Source: an uncultured Ruminococcus sp.
GTDB taxonomy: Bacteria; Bacillota; Clostridia; Oscillospirales; Acutalibacteraceae
Length of the DNA: 7,682 nt
NCBI GenBank assembly: GCA_902773045.1
Contig: CACYDE010000200.1
Span: 1-7,682, forward strand
Direction of reading: 5' to 3'
The position numbers were made by a program, and so were the translations under genes. Numbering within the stretch: position 1 is the stretch's first letter; every line of letters starts with the position of its first letter. Below, in pieces: positions 1-6,503 of this stretch. The notes beneath the pieces were generated by a model. The model searched no databases, was not told the DNA's origin, and saw only the letters and a list, made by a program, of their open reading frames with translations.

Positions 1-1
1 A

Positions 2-2905
2 GAAATCAAATTCGCCGACAACACAACGATAATTGGCGACAATTTATTCTTCCACTGTACGGGTCTTGAAACAATAGATATTCCCGACAAAGTAACGAGT
101 ATCGGATGGAGATCCTTCTCAAAATGCGAAAACTTAAAATCCATAAAATTACCCGATACATTAAATCAAATCTATTCACGCGCCTTTGACAATTGCGCAA
201 ACCTGATCACAATTGATCTTCCCGACGGAATCGAAACCATCAACAACGATACATTCAGAGACTGCACTTCGCTTGAAACGGTCGATATTCCTCAATCGGT
301 TAAGGAGATCAAAGAAAGCGCGTTCAAGAACTGCAGCTTGAAGGAACTAACGCTTCCCGAACAGATCACGGAAATCACAGACGAAGCTTTCCGCGACAAT
401 CCCAATCTCAAGACCCTGATCGTTCCGAAAGATGTTCAGTGGATCAGAGAATCTGCATTTGCAGGCTGTACATCACTTGAAAGCGTCACCTTCGGATTAA
501 AGATCAACACGATCGAAAAGTACGCTTTCTCGGGCTGCAGCAGCCTGCCGTCAGTCGAACTTCCGAAATATCTCACATTCCTCGGCGATCACGCTTTTGA
601 ACACTGCGAAGCATTGACCGACATCAAATTCCCCGCATTTCTCAGCGAGATCAAGGACGGAACCTTCGACAACTGCGCCGCACTCGCAAAAGTCACGCTC
701 AGAGACGGACTCGAAACGATCGGCTACAACGCTTTCACAAATTGTCCGCTTCTCAAAGATGTTATCGTTCCGAGATCCGTGACTGAGATCAACTCTCAGG
801 CTTTCAGCTACATCACTAAACTGACGGTTCACGGCTACGAGGATTCCTACGCAAAAGAATTCGCAGACGAAAACAGAGCGAAATTTGCTCCCATAACCGA
901 CGATGAGATCAAGGTCGTTGAAGAACCGATCGAAACCTACACCTACTATTTCCTCGCTCCGGAAAGCTTCGGTAAGGTTTATGATTACTACTGGACTCCG
1001 TTCCGGAATGAAAGGTGGCCCGGAGTTGAAGGAGTTGAAATGGAGGCCGCCGAGGAAGTCGGAGAGAATGTCTACAAATGCACTGCATACGAATGCGGCG
1101 CGACCGACTTCATCATTTTCAGCTCAGGAAACAACACTGATATTAAGACGATCAACATTCCTCTCAACGACGGGGAAAAACCGTACTATGACATGATCTA
1201 TGTTCTTAAGCTTGACAACGGAAAGATCGACAAGGAAACGAGAAACGCTCTCGAAGGTCAGTGGTTCTCGATCGACCCATCGAGTGAGAATTACTACATG
1301 AACAACGAAGAGTTCTACGGTTCTTATTTCGAGAAAGATCAGACCGACACCGAGAATACGGACACAGAAAACAGCGATACGGAAAATACCGACTCTGAAG
1401 ATACGGATATAGGGGAGAGCTGCACTTATTATTTCCTCGCTCCGAACAGCTTTGGAGAGGTTTATGATTACTATTGGACTCCGTCGGTCAACGCCGATTG
1501 GCCCGGAACGAAAATGGAAGAAGCGTTTGATCTCGGAAAGAACGTTTATAAGTGTGAAGCTTACACCACGAGCGAATACATTATCTTTAATGACGGATCG
1601 AGTAACGCTCAGACGATAAACATTTCTCTCACCGACGGCGACTACAGAAACATGATCTATGTTCTCGATCTTACATCAACGGAGCAGGGCGACGACGGTC
1701 AAACACTCTACAGCGGTCATTGGTACTCGCTTGATCCTTCAAGTGATGATTACTACCGTAACAGCGATGAATTCAAAACCTACGAAATCACCGAGGACAC
1801 GGACACAGAAGTATCGGACACAGATAACAATGATTCGGATAATTCCGATAACATCGAAACTTCCGATCCGAAGAACACAGACACGGAAGATTCCGACACT
1901 GAAAATTCAGACAGCGAAGACTCCGACAGCGAAGACTCCGACACCGAAGATTCAGACACGGAAACAGAAACAGATCCCAACAGCAAGCTTTATGATTACA
2001 CTGAAAATCCCGACGGAACGATCACGATCACAAAATACAAAGGAAAAGAAAGTATCGTTGAGATTCCGAGCCAAATTGACGGAAAGACCGTCACAGCAAT
2101 CGGAACCGAGGCTTTTGAAGGCAGCACTTCGATCACAAAAATTATTATCCCCGACACCGTCACAACGATCGGACCTTCTGCATTTGAAAACTGTTCGTCT
2201 CTAACGGAGATCGTTATTCCCGATTCTGTGACAGCGATCGAGTCGTACGCTTTCAACAATTGTACGATGCTTCAAAAGATCACTCTTCCGAAATTTATCA
2301 CCGAGATCTCACCGGCAGTTTTCCAGAACTGCAAATCACTTAAAGAGATCGTTATCCCCGACGGAGTGAAAACGATCGGCTACAACGCCTTCTACAGCTG
2401 TAAATCACTTGAAACCGTAACATTCCCGGAAACTCTTGAAGAGATCGGCTCAATGGCATTCGAGTATTGTTCTTCACTCAAGAGCGTTACGATCCCCGAA
2501 TCGGTTCAGTCGATCGGAAATTTCGCTTTTGACAGCTGTTCATCGCTTGAAACTGCCGAAATACTTAACCCTTCGGTCACGATCGGAAATTATGCATTTG
2601 ACGAGTGTCCGAATCTGACCATATACGGACAAAAGGACTCAACCGCTCAGAAATACGCAGATGAAAATTCCATTCCGTTCATTTCACTCGGCGGCGAAGG
2701 ACCCGTGGATATCATCCCGGGTGACCTTGACGGAGATGAAGAGATCACGGCAAATGACGCGATCACGGCTTTGAGAGCTTCAATAGGACTTGAGGAAACC
2801 GATGACTCAACGATCGAGATCGCAGACGTTGACGGTGACGGAGAGATCACCGCAAACGACGCTTTCACAATTCTCCGCGCAAGCATAGGATTGGAAGAAA
2901 TATGA
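2..2905 (+). CDS. BspA-type LRR protein with two starch-binding-like modules and a C-terminal dockerin (5' truncated)
   Basis: This is the last 967 residues of a large extracellular protein. The frame is open from base 2 and has no Met before residue 113, so the true start and signal peptide lie upstream. Visible order: about 11 BspA/LRR_5 repeats of ~23 residues (1-298, pattern AFxxCxxLxxIxLPxxVxxI); a CBM26-like starch-binding module (312-438); five DTENT-like 5-mers (449-473); a second CBM26-like module (474-592); an acidic Ser/Asp linker (596-660); about 7 more LRR_5 repeats (661-897); and a type I dockerin (906-967). The dockerin has two calcium loops, with Asp908/910/912/919 and Asp942/944/946/953. 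Both starch-binding-like modules keep WPG and an IIF strand, with Trp331/Trp339 and Trp492/Trp500 as candidate sugar-stacking residues. LRR_5 proteins are generally surface or adhesive. A dockerin normally docks on a cohesin scaffold. A role in binding starch or another polymer at the cell surface is inferred. No catalytic domain or sortase motif is seen. The stop is TGA. Confidence 0.93.
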   Translation, partial: EIKFADNTTIIGDNLFFHCTGLETIDIPDKVTSIGWRSFSKCENLKSIKLPDTLNQIYSRAFDNCANLITIDLPDGIETINNDTFRDCTSLETVDIPQSVKEIKESAFKNCSLKELTLPEQITEITDEAFRDNPNLKTLIVPKDVQWIRESAFAGCTSLESVTFGLKINTIEKYAFSGCSSLPSVELPKYLTFLGDHAFEHCEALTDIKFPAFLSEIKDGTFDNCAALAKVTLRDGLETIGYNAFTNCPLLKDVIVPRSVTEINSQAFSYITKLTVHGYEDSYAKEFADENRAKFAPITDDEIKVVEEPIETYTYYFLAPESFGKVYDYYWTPFRNERWPGVEGVEMEAAEEVGENVYKCTAYECGATDFIIFSSGNNTDIKTINIPLNDGEKPYYDMIYVLKLDNGKIDKETRNALEGQWFSIDPSSENYYMNNEEFYGSYFEKDQTDTENTDTENSDTENTDSEDTDIGESCTYYFLAPNSFGEVYDYYWTPSVNADWPGTKMEEAFDLGKNVYKCEAYTTSEYIIFNDGSSNAQTINISLTDGDYRNMIYVLDLTSTEQGDDGQTLYSGHWYSLDPSSDDYYRNSDEFKTYEITEDTDTEVSDTDNNDSDNSDNIETSDPKNTDTEDSDTENSDSEDSDSEDSDTEDSDTETETDPNSKLYDYTENPDGTITITKYKGKESIVEIPSQIDGKTVTAIGTEAFEGSTSITKIIIPDTVTTIGPSAFENCSSLTEIVIPDSVTAIESYAFNNCTMLQKITLPKFITEISPAVFQNCKSLKEIVIPDGVKTIGYNAFYSCKSLETVTFPETLEEIGSMAFEYCSSLKSVTIPESVQSIGNFAFDSCSSLETAEILNPSVTIGNYAFDECPNLTIYGQKDSTAQKYADENSIPFISLGGEGPVDIIPGDLDGDEEITANDAITALRASIGLEETDDSTIEIADVDGDGEITANDAFTILRASIGLEEI
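935..1315 (+). repeat. Starch-binding-like module, copy 1 (inside the LRR/dockerin gene)
   Basis: Residues 312-438. The module starts with a TYYFLAP strand, then YDYYWTP, WPG, a GENVYK turn, FIIF and a T-x-N-I strand, and ends GQWFSIDPSS. This resembles CBM26-type starch-binding modules. Its first 60 bases (941-1000) match 1424-1483 of copy 2 at 52 of 60 positions, which shows internal duplication. The CBM26 assignment is by pattern only. Confidence 0.72.
1346..1420 (+). repeat. Five 15-bp tandem repeats coding for an acidic linker
   Basis: The bases encode DTENT-DTENS-DTENT-DSEDT-DIGES, a 5-residue (15-bp) period between the two starch-binding-like modules. The linker is probably an unstructured, strongly acidic spacer. 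It is coding sequence, not a CRISPR or satellite array. Confidence 0.85.
1421..1777 (+). repeat. Starch-binding-like module, copy 2
   Basis: Residues 474-592 follow the same order as copy 1: TYYFLAP, YDYYWTP, WPG, GKNVYK, YIIFNDGSS and HWYSLDPSS. The IIFNDGSSNAQT strand is closer to the usual CBM26 pattern (FNDG...QT) than copy 1, which reads IIFSSGNN. The copies have drifted but are clearly paralogous. Confidence 0.74.
1880..1963 (+). repeat. 15-bp tandem repeats coding for a Ser-Asp-Glu linker
   Basis: The bases encode DTEDS, DTENS, DSEDS, DSEDS, DTEDS and a partial DTE, again with a 5-residue period. A degenerate upstream part of the linker (from about 1787) shows the same rhythm. Two adjacent units differ by very few bases, so slippage could change the copy number. 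The linker joins the second starch-binding-like module to the second LRR block. Confidence 0.85.
2717..2902 (+). other. Type I dockerin domain at the C-terminus of the LRR protein
   Basis: There are two 12-residue EF-hand-like loops, DLDGDEEITAND and DVDGDGEITAND. Each is followed by an A(I/F)TxLRASIGLEE helix, and about 22 residues separate the halves. Asp at positions 1, 3, 5 and 12 of each loop is the dockerin calcium signature. The near-identical halves (ITANDA, LRASIGLEE) give the usual pseudo-twofold symmetry. A cohesin partner must be encoded elsewhere; none is in the window. Confidence 0.88.
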
Positions 2906-2924
2906 TCCAAATGTTTGATATTTT

Positions 2925-2948
2925 ATAATATCATAATATCATAACATC
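2925..2948 (+). repeat. 8-bp tandem repeat, three units
   Basis: ATAATATC occurs twice in tandem, followed by ATAACATC (one mismatch), starting 19 bp after the stop of the LRR gene. The first unit also closes a 6-bp inverted repeat (GATATT at 2917-2922, AATATC at 2927-2932). It is short and AT-rich and may have no function. Confidence 0.6.
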
Positions 2949-2950
2949 AA

Positions 2951-2990
2951 CTGCCAACGGCAGACGAAAAACGCACACCTACTTTTTGAG
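2951..2990. repeat. Intergenic hairpin-plus-box element, copy A
   Basis: A CTGCC-AAC-GGCAG hairpin (2951-2963) is followed after 8 bp by the 19-bp box CGCACACCTACTTTTTGAG (2972-2990). The same arrangement occurs at 7076-7119, with 17 of 19 box positions identical and the same AAC loop. The box can also form a CACCT/AGGTG stem with 2993-2997. Copy A lies between convergent genes, so it cannot be a leader of either. A dispersed intergenic repeat or a small structured RNA is possible. Confidence 0.5.
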
Positions 2991-3045
2991 TCAGGTGACT
3001 TTACCGCCTACGTCAGAATTGTTCCTTAAGGAAATATCAACAAAC

Positions 3046-3083
3046 AAACAGGCACTCCGAAAAATCAGAGTGCCTGTTTTATA
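3046..3083. terminator. Bidirectional rho-independent terminator between convergent genes
   Basis: A perfect 12-bp stem, AAACAGGCACTC (3046-3057) with GAGTGCCTGTTT (3068-3079), encloses a 10-nt loop. The + side runs into a TTTTATATTT tail. Read from the other strand, the stem is followed by a T-rich TGTTTGTTTGTTGA stretch. It sits about 140 bp past the LRR gene stop and about 60 bp past the carboxypeptidase stop, so it can serve both. Confidence 0.9.
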
Positions 3084-3086
3084 TTT

Positions 3087-3138
3087 AGGGCAAATTAGAC
3101 AATCAGAAATGAAAAGTTATTTATAAACAGTTCCTTAG
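3087..3138 (-). repeat. Intergenic repeat shared with the end of the window, copy 1
   Basis: Read on the minus strand, bases 3135-3111 match 7603-7627 (+) at 21 of 25 positions, starting with an exact AGGAACTGT. The similarity continues more loosely to a shared TAATTTG (3097-3091 and 7643-7649) with a 2-nt length difference. It lies just after the carboxypeptidase stop codon. Part of the match is AT-rich, so common origin is likely but not proven. Confidence 0.45.
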
Positions 3139-3141
3139 TAT

Positions 3142-4569
3142 TTATATATCAAAATATTCTTCGATCGTCAATCCGCTTGATCTGATCTCCTGAGCAAATT
3201 CATATCCCACATACCTGATGTGCCACGGTTCGTATTTGTATCCGGTGATGCTTTCCTTTCCCTGCGGATAGCGGATTATGAATCCATAGTCCCAGCAGTT
3301 TTCGGCGAGCCATTCGGCTTCGGGCGTTCCGATGAAGCTGTCGCTTGCGTTGTTGCAGTCGATAGCAAGTCCTGCCTGATGTTCGGAATGACCGGGGCGA
3401 GCCGAAAAAGTATCGGCGACCTCTTGACCGTATGTATTAACGTAACCGTTGTAAAGCTCCCTCTGAGTTTCATAGGAACGGAATCCCGAAACGATGAAAA
3501 GATTAATGTCATCATCGGCAGCCCCTTTGCGAAGCTCCTCGAATGCCTGAGCGCATTCCGAAGTAAGACCGCCGGGATTATAGTCGGAGGGGAGAGCGTA
3601 TTTTTTGTTTACGATCAAAATACCGTTTATATACGCCGCGCCGGACGCATCGCGCTCAATTCTCGGATCGTCCTCTTCCTCTTCGATTTTCTCTTCCGAT
3701 TCGACGATGATCTTAATATCGCGGCTGATTGATTTATCGCTGGCGGCTGTGACAGTGATCGTACATGTTCCCTCGGCACGCGCGGTAATTACGCCTTTTT
3801 CATTGACCGTGGCAACGGCTTCATTGTTGCTCTTCCAGATCTCCTCAAGAGTGTCCGCATTCCACGGTATCATAGTGACCGTAGGCATAACCGACTGACC
3901 CACCGTCATCGTCGCTTCATAAAAGCTGAGCGTGATGTCTGTCACCTTTGGTTTTTTCTTTTCGGTCACGGTAACATTCACCGTTGAACTGATTTTTGAA
4001 TTTTCCGCCGACGTCACGGTAACAGTACACTTTCCTGCGGCAATGCCCTTAATCAAACCGTCTTTGCTGACTGTCGCGATCTTTTCATCGGAGCTTGTCC
4101 AGATTTCGCCCTTGTTTGACGCATTTGACGGGGTAAACGTTACCTTTGGCATAATTGTTTCACCCACATTGACAGAAACCTGATTAACGTCAAGAGATAT
4201 TCCCGTAACTTTTCCCGATGTTTCCGATTTCGAGGATTCCGAGTTTTTGTTTCTGTTTGTTCCCGAAGTATCCGAGGAACTCTTTTCGGAAGAATCAGTT
4301 TCTTTTTCCGAATCTTTCTTTGATTCGGAATCCGATTTTTGTTCCGAATCATTCTCCGAACCGATCTCCGAATCAATTTCGGACGATGATGAAATACCCG
4401 ATTCGGAAAAACTTTCGGAATCGGGATCCGCAGTTTCGGCGGTGATTTCCGAAATAGCTGCGTTGACCTCGACCGGTTCGTTTTTAACTATAAAATTACA
4501 TCCCGAAGATGTGATAGTATAAGAAACTATAAGAACTGCCAGAATAAGCTTCTTCTTAAATTTTTTCAT
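3142..4569 (-). CDS. Lipoprotein-like D,D-carboxypeptidase (VanY/peptidase M15B) with two Big_2 domains
   Basis: A 475-residue exported peptidase expected to remove the terminal D-Ala from peptidoglycan stem peptides. Residues 1-24 form a basic start, a hydrophobic stretch and an SSGC box, so Cys24 is a candidate lipidation site, though Ser at -3 is not the usual Leu. Residues 40-119 are a Ser/Asp/Glu-rich linker. Residues 120-205 and 207-290 are two Big_2 (Ig-like) domains with the WxSxxxxxATV core. A short acidic hinge leads to the M15B domain (about 312-475). Zinc ligands are visible in SEHQAGLAID (His397, Asp404) and EPWH (His450), with Glu447 as catalytic base; SGFRSYETQ (361-369) is the usual upstream motif. 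All key residues are intact. The ATG at 4569 is chosen because AGGAG lies 8 nt upstream. The gene has its own promoter and ends at the shared terminator. Glycopeptide resistance should not be inferred, since no van regulatory or ligase genes are nearby. Confidence 0.92.
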   Translation of the reverse strand: MKKFKKKLILAVLIVSYTITSSGCNFIVKNEPVEVNAAISEITAETADPDSESFSESGISSSSEIDSEIGSENDSEQKSDSESKKDSEKETDSSEKSSSDTSGTNRNKNSESSKSETSGKVTGISLDVNQVSVNVGETIMPKVTFTPSNASNKGEIWTSSDEKIATVSKDGLIKGIAAGKCTVTVTSAENSKISSTVNVTVTEKKKPKVTDITLSFYEATMTVGQSVMPTVTMIPWNADTLEEIWKSNNEAVATVNEKGVITARAEGTCTITVTAASDKSISRDIKIIVESEEKIEEEEDDPRIERDASGAAYINGILIVNKKYALPSDYNPGGLTSECAQAFEELRKGAADDDINLFIVSGFRSYETQRELYNGYVNTYGQEVADTFSARPGHSEHQAGLAIDCNNASDSFIGTPEAEWLAENCWDYGFIIRYPQGKESITGYKYEPWHIRYVGYEFAQEIRSSGLTIEEYFDI

Positions 4570-4577
4570 AAAACACA

Positions 4578-4582
4578 CTCCT
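4578..4582 (-). promoter_or_regulatory. Ribosome binding site that sets the carboxypeptidase start
   Basis: AGGAG on the minus strand lies 8 nt before the ATG at 4569. An in-frame GTG at 4578-4576 overlaps the last base of this site and so cannot be its start. This favours the 475-residue form. Confidence 0.8.
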
Positions 4583-4601
4583 AAATTTCGGATATGTTTA
4601 C

Positions 4602-4630
4602 ATTATAACACATAAAAGGTTTCATTTCTA
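4602..4630 (-). promoter_or_regulatory. Promoter of the carboxypeptidase gene (extended -10)
   Basis: On the minus strand there is a perfect TATAAT (4607-4602) preceded directly by TGT (4610-4608), an extended -10. A weaker -35, TAGAAA (4630-4625), lies 17 bp upstream. This would place the transcript start near 4595, about 26 nt before the ATG. It lies just downstream of the M23 terminator, which supports separate transcription. Confidence 0.72.
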
Positions 4631-4649
4631 TCATTTTTATTAAATTTTG

Positions 4650-4704
4650 TAAACAAAAACAGGGAAAGGACGTCCGATCACTCGAAGCGCCCTTTCCCTG
4701 TTTT
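4650..4704 (-). terminator. Rho-independent terminator of the M23 peptidase gene
   Basis: A perfect 14-bp stem pairs 4691-4704 with 4656-4669 (AAAACAGGGAAAGG and its complement), around a 21-nt loop. In the minus direction it is followed by TTTTTGTTT. It begins 19 bp after the TAA of the M23 gene. The other strand also has a TTTTGTTTTG tail, so it may work both ways. Confidence 0.88.
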
Positions 4705-4722
4705 GTTTTGGGGTTATTTATC

Positions 4723-6249
4723 TTAATATAAGTAGTTGGCAGGATTAACGTACTCACCGTTGCAAATTATCTCAAAATGAAGGTGAGGACCGGTGGAATC
4801 TCCTGTTGAACCGACAGCCGCGATCGTCTGACCCTGTTCAACGTAAGTTCCGGGAGCAACATAAATATCGCTGCATTGTGCATACAAAGTCTGATATCCG
4901 TTGCCGTGATCTATAATCAAGTAGCAGCCGTAATTTTCGCCGCCATAATCTATAACTGCTGTTGTAACGTAACCGCTCGCCGAAGCGACGATCGGCTGTC
5001 CCTCAGCTGCGGGACCCGAAATATCTATACCTTTATGAAGCTTTTCACCCTGATATCCGAAATCATTGGTGATCGAACCGCATGAAGGCGCCGGCCAGAT
5101 AAACTGTGAGGAAGAAGACGATGAATCGCTGTCCGCTGAACCCGAAGCAGTGCTTTCGGAGTCGGTATCCGCCGTATTCTCACCGGTCTTCTTTTGGGAA
5201 TCCGAAGACTCACTGTCAGTATCCGTTCCGGTTTTTGAATCACTGCTCTTTTCCGCATCGGAATTTTTAGCCTCACTTGCGTGCTCATTGTCTGCGGATA
5301 CAGTGATAACTCTGTTTACAGGCTTCTTCGTCGCAACGACCTTAATATGCTCAACATCGACCTGATTTCCGTCAATGTACGTCACACGATTCGTAGCAAC
5401 GCCCTCGCCGATCTGACCTTTCGTCGTCTCTTTTTCATAACCGCTTTCCTTTTTGGAATCAACGACATACTCGGTCTTATATTTTATCTTAACATTCTGC
5501 TCCTGCAGAACGATAGTTTTATAGCTTATCTCAACGTTATTTTCAAGTCTTTCCTTAATCTCGGCTTTGTCAACTATGGAGCTTTTTGCGTAGAGTCCGA
5601 TCTCAAGCGCAACATTGCTGTTGAATTCAACGCTGTCCACCTCGCCAAACTCGGCTGAATTTTTCTTTTCTTTTTCAAGAAGTCCGTCAAGAACCTCTCT
5701 TGCTTCTTCCTCGGTCGCGGTTGCACCGACGAATGTATCATCAACGAAAACTCCGCAGATCTCGTCTTCAAGGACATTATCCTTAGCAAGGATCGAACGG
5801 CTCAGTTCCGTGGAGTTCGAAAATTCGGAATTACCGTTGACAACGGCAACTCTGTACTTAGGCTCGTCCTCCAAAGAGTCAAGACTCTTGTTAATGATCC
5901 TGCTGTCAATAAGACTCGTTGCTTCTTCGACCACACCTGCATTTTCCACGATACCTACCTGCTCGTCATTATAAGAAATTACGAGTCCGAACCGGAGCGA
6001 ATTCAAATAGGTGATAGTTGAAATGAGAAGGACAAGAGCCGTCATAGGCATAAGATTGTTGATGAGTTTCGAACGGCGTTCTCTCTTTTTTCTCAGACGT
6101 CTTTCTTCCTGTCTGATATATCTCTCTTCTCTGATCTGTTCAAGTGATTTATAATTTTCTTCATCGTAATGATCCGATGGACCCGAGGAAAAGTTTTCAA
6201 GCAGCTCGGCAGTTACTTTTACTTCCTCTTCATTTTCAAAATATGACAT
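4723..6249 (-). CDS. Membrane-anchored M23 (LytM-type) peptidase with G5 domain
   Basis: A 508-residue cell-wall hydrolase or hydrolase-like protein. Residues 1-60 are a charged, probably cytoplasmic tail that turns strongly basic at 50-61. A single membrane segment follows (about 67-84), then an extracellular region with YNDEQVGI- and FVDDTFVG-like repeats (90-240) typical of clostridial M23 proteins. A G5 domain (about 250-317), a Ser/Asp/Glu linker (320-382) and a C-terminal M23 domain (383-508) complete it. Zinc ligands His405 and Asp409 (HKGID) and His491 of HLHFE are present, as is His489. The TLYAH position reads TLYAQ: Gln458 replaces the His that in LytM helps catalysis, so activity could be reduced or altered. 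Four cysteines lie in or next to the M23 domain (390, 441, 459, 496). The ATG start has AGGGG 8 nt upstream. The gene has its own extended -10 promoter and a strong terminator. Endopeptidase cleavage of peptidoglycan cross-bridges is the family role; the exact bond is unknown. Confidence 0.92.
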   Translation of the reverse strand: MSYFENEEEVKVTAELLENFSSGPSDHYDEENYKSLEQIREERYIRQEERRLRKKRERRSKLINNLMPMTALVLLISTITYLNSLRFGLVISYNDEQVGIVENAGVVEEATSLIDSRIINKSLDSLEDEPKYRVAVVNGNSEFSNSTELSRSILAKDNVLEDEICGVFVDDTFVGATATEEEAREVLDGLLEKEKKNSAEFGEVDSVEFNSNVALEIGLYAKSSIVDKAEIKERLENNVEISYKTIVLQEQNVKIKYKTEYVVDSKKESGYEKETTKGQIGEGVATNRVTYIDGNQVDVEHIKVVATKKPVNRVITVSADNEHASEAKNSDAEKSSDSKTGTDTDSESSDSQKKTGENTADTDSESTASGSADSDSSSSSSQFIWPAPSCGSITNDFGYQGEKLHKGIDISGPAAEGQPIVASASGYVTTAVIDYGGENYGCYLIIDHGNGYQTLYAQCSDIYVAPGTYVEQGQTIAAVGSTGDSTGPHLHFEIICNGEYVNPANYLY

Positions 6250-6300
6250 TCAAACAACCCCTAAATAATTATTACACCGCTGTAAAAATTAACTAATACT

Positions 6301-6328
6301 ATTATAACAAATAGTTACAGAAATGCAA
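6301..6328 (-). promoter_or_regulatory. Promoter of the M23 peptidase gene (extended -10)
   Basis: On the minus strand a perfect TATAAT (6306-6301) carries an upstream TGT (6309-6307). A poor -35, TTGCAT (6328-6323), is 16 bp away. The predicted start is near 6294, giving a leader of about 45 nt. The AT-rich DNA upstream could act as an UP element. Confidence 0.72.
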
Positions 6329-6503
6329 CCCTTTTTAATTAAATTTGTAATCTTTGTTAGATATGTACAAATTATCTATTTTAGTTTTAGCTTTATTTAA
6401 TGATTTTATACATACAATTTTAGAAATTATCGAATCAAATTGTAAATCATCTGTAAGGTTATAGAATTACGAGAAAAAAGCGCACCGAAAACGAGTATGA
6501 TTA
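6329..6503. other. AT-rich intergenic stretch with no gene
   Basis: The 254-bp gap between the M23 and phosphatase genes holds the M23 promoter and otherwise very AT-rich sequence. One long imperfect inverted repeat is visible: ACAATTT (6414-6420) with AAATTGT (6437-6443), flanked by GATTT and AAATC. No clear hairpin-plus-T terminator follows the phosphatase gene, although its minus transcript has a TTTTTT run near 6474-6479. Confidence 0.55.

Noticed and set aside
338..340. TTG at 338 as the start of the LRR gene
   Set aside because: The frame is open from base 2, encodes clear LRR_5 repeats upstream, and this Leu lies inside one repeat; no ribosome binding site precedes it.
1880..1963. Repeat array as a possible CRISPR
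   Set aside because: The units are 15 bp, contiguous without spacers, and in frame with the protein.
1780..1986. Ser/Val-rich reading frame opposite the acidic linker, and similar long frames opposite or within the other large genes
   Set aside because: These are shadow frames created by the repetitive codon pattern; they lack ribosome binding sites and recognisable domains.
3022..3033. TTCCTTAAGGAA palindrome as an operator
   Set aside because: It lies between two convergent 3' ends with no promoter nearby, and a 12-bp palindrome alone is weak evidence.
3142..4569. Vancomycin-resistance vanY
   Set aside because: The fold and zinc motif fit VanY-type enzymes, but no vanR/S/H/A/X-like gene is present; housekeeping wall trimming is the simpler reading.
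4576..4578. GTG as the start of the carboxypeptidase
   Set aside because: It overlaps the AGGAG ribosome binding site, while the ATG at 4569 has ideal spacing.
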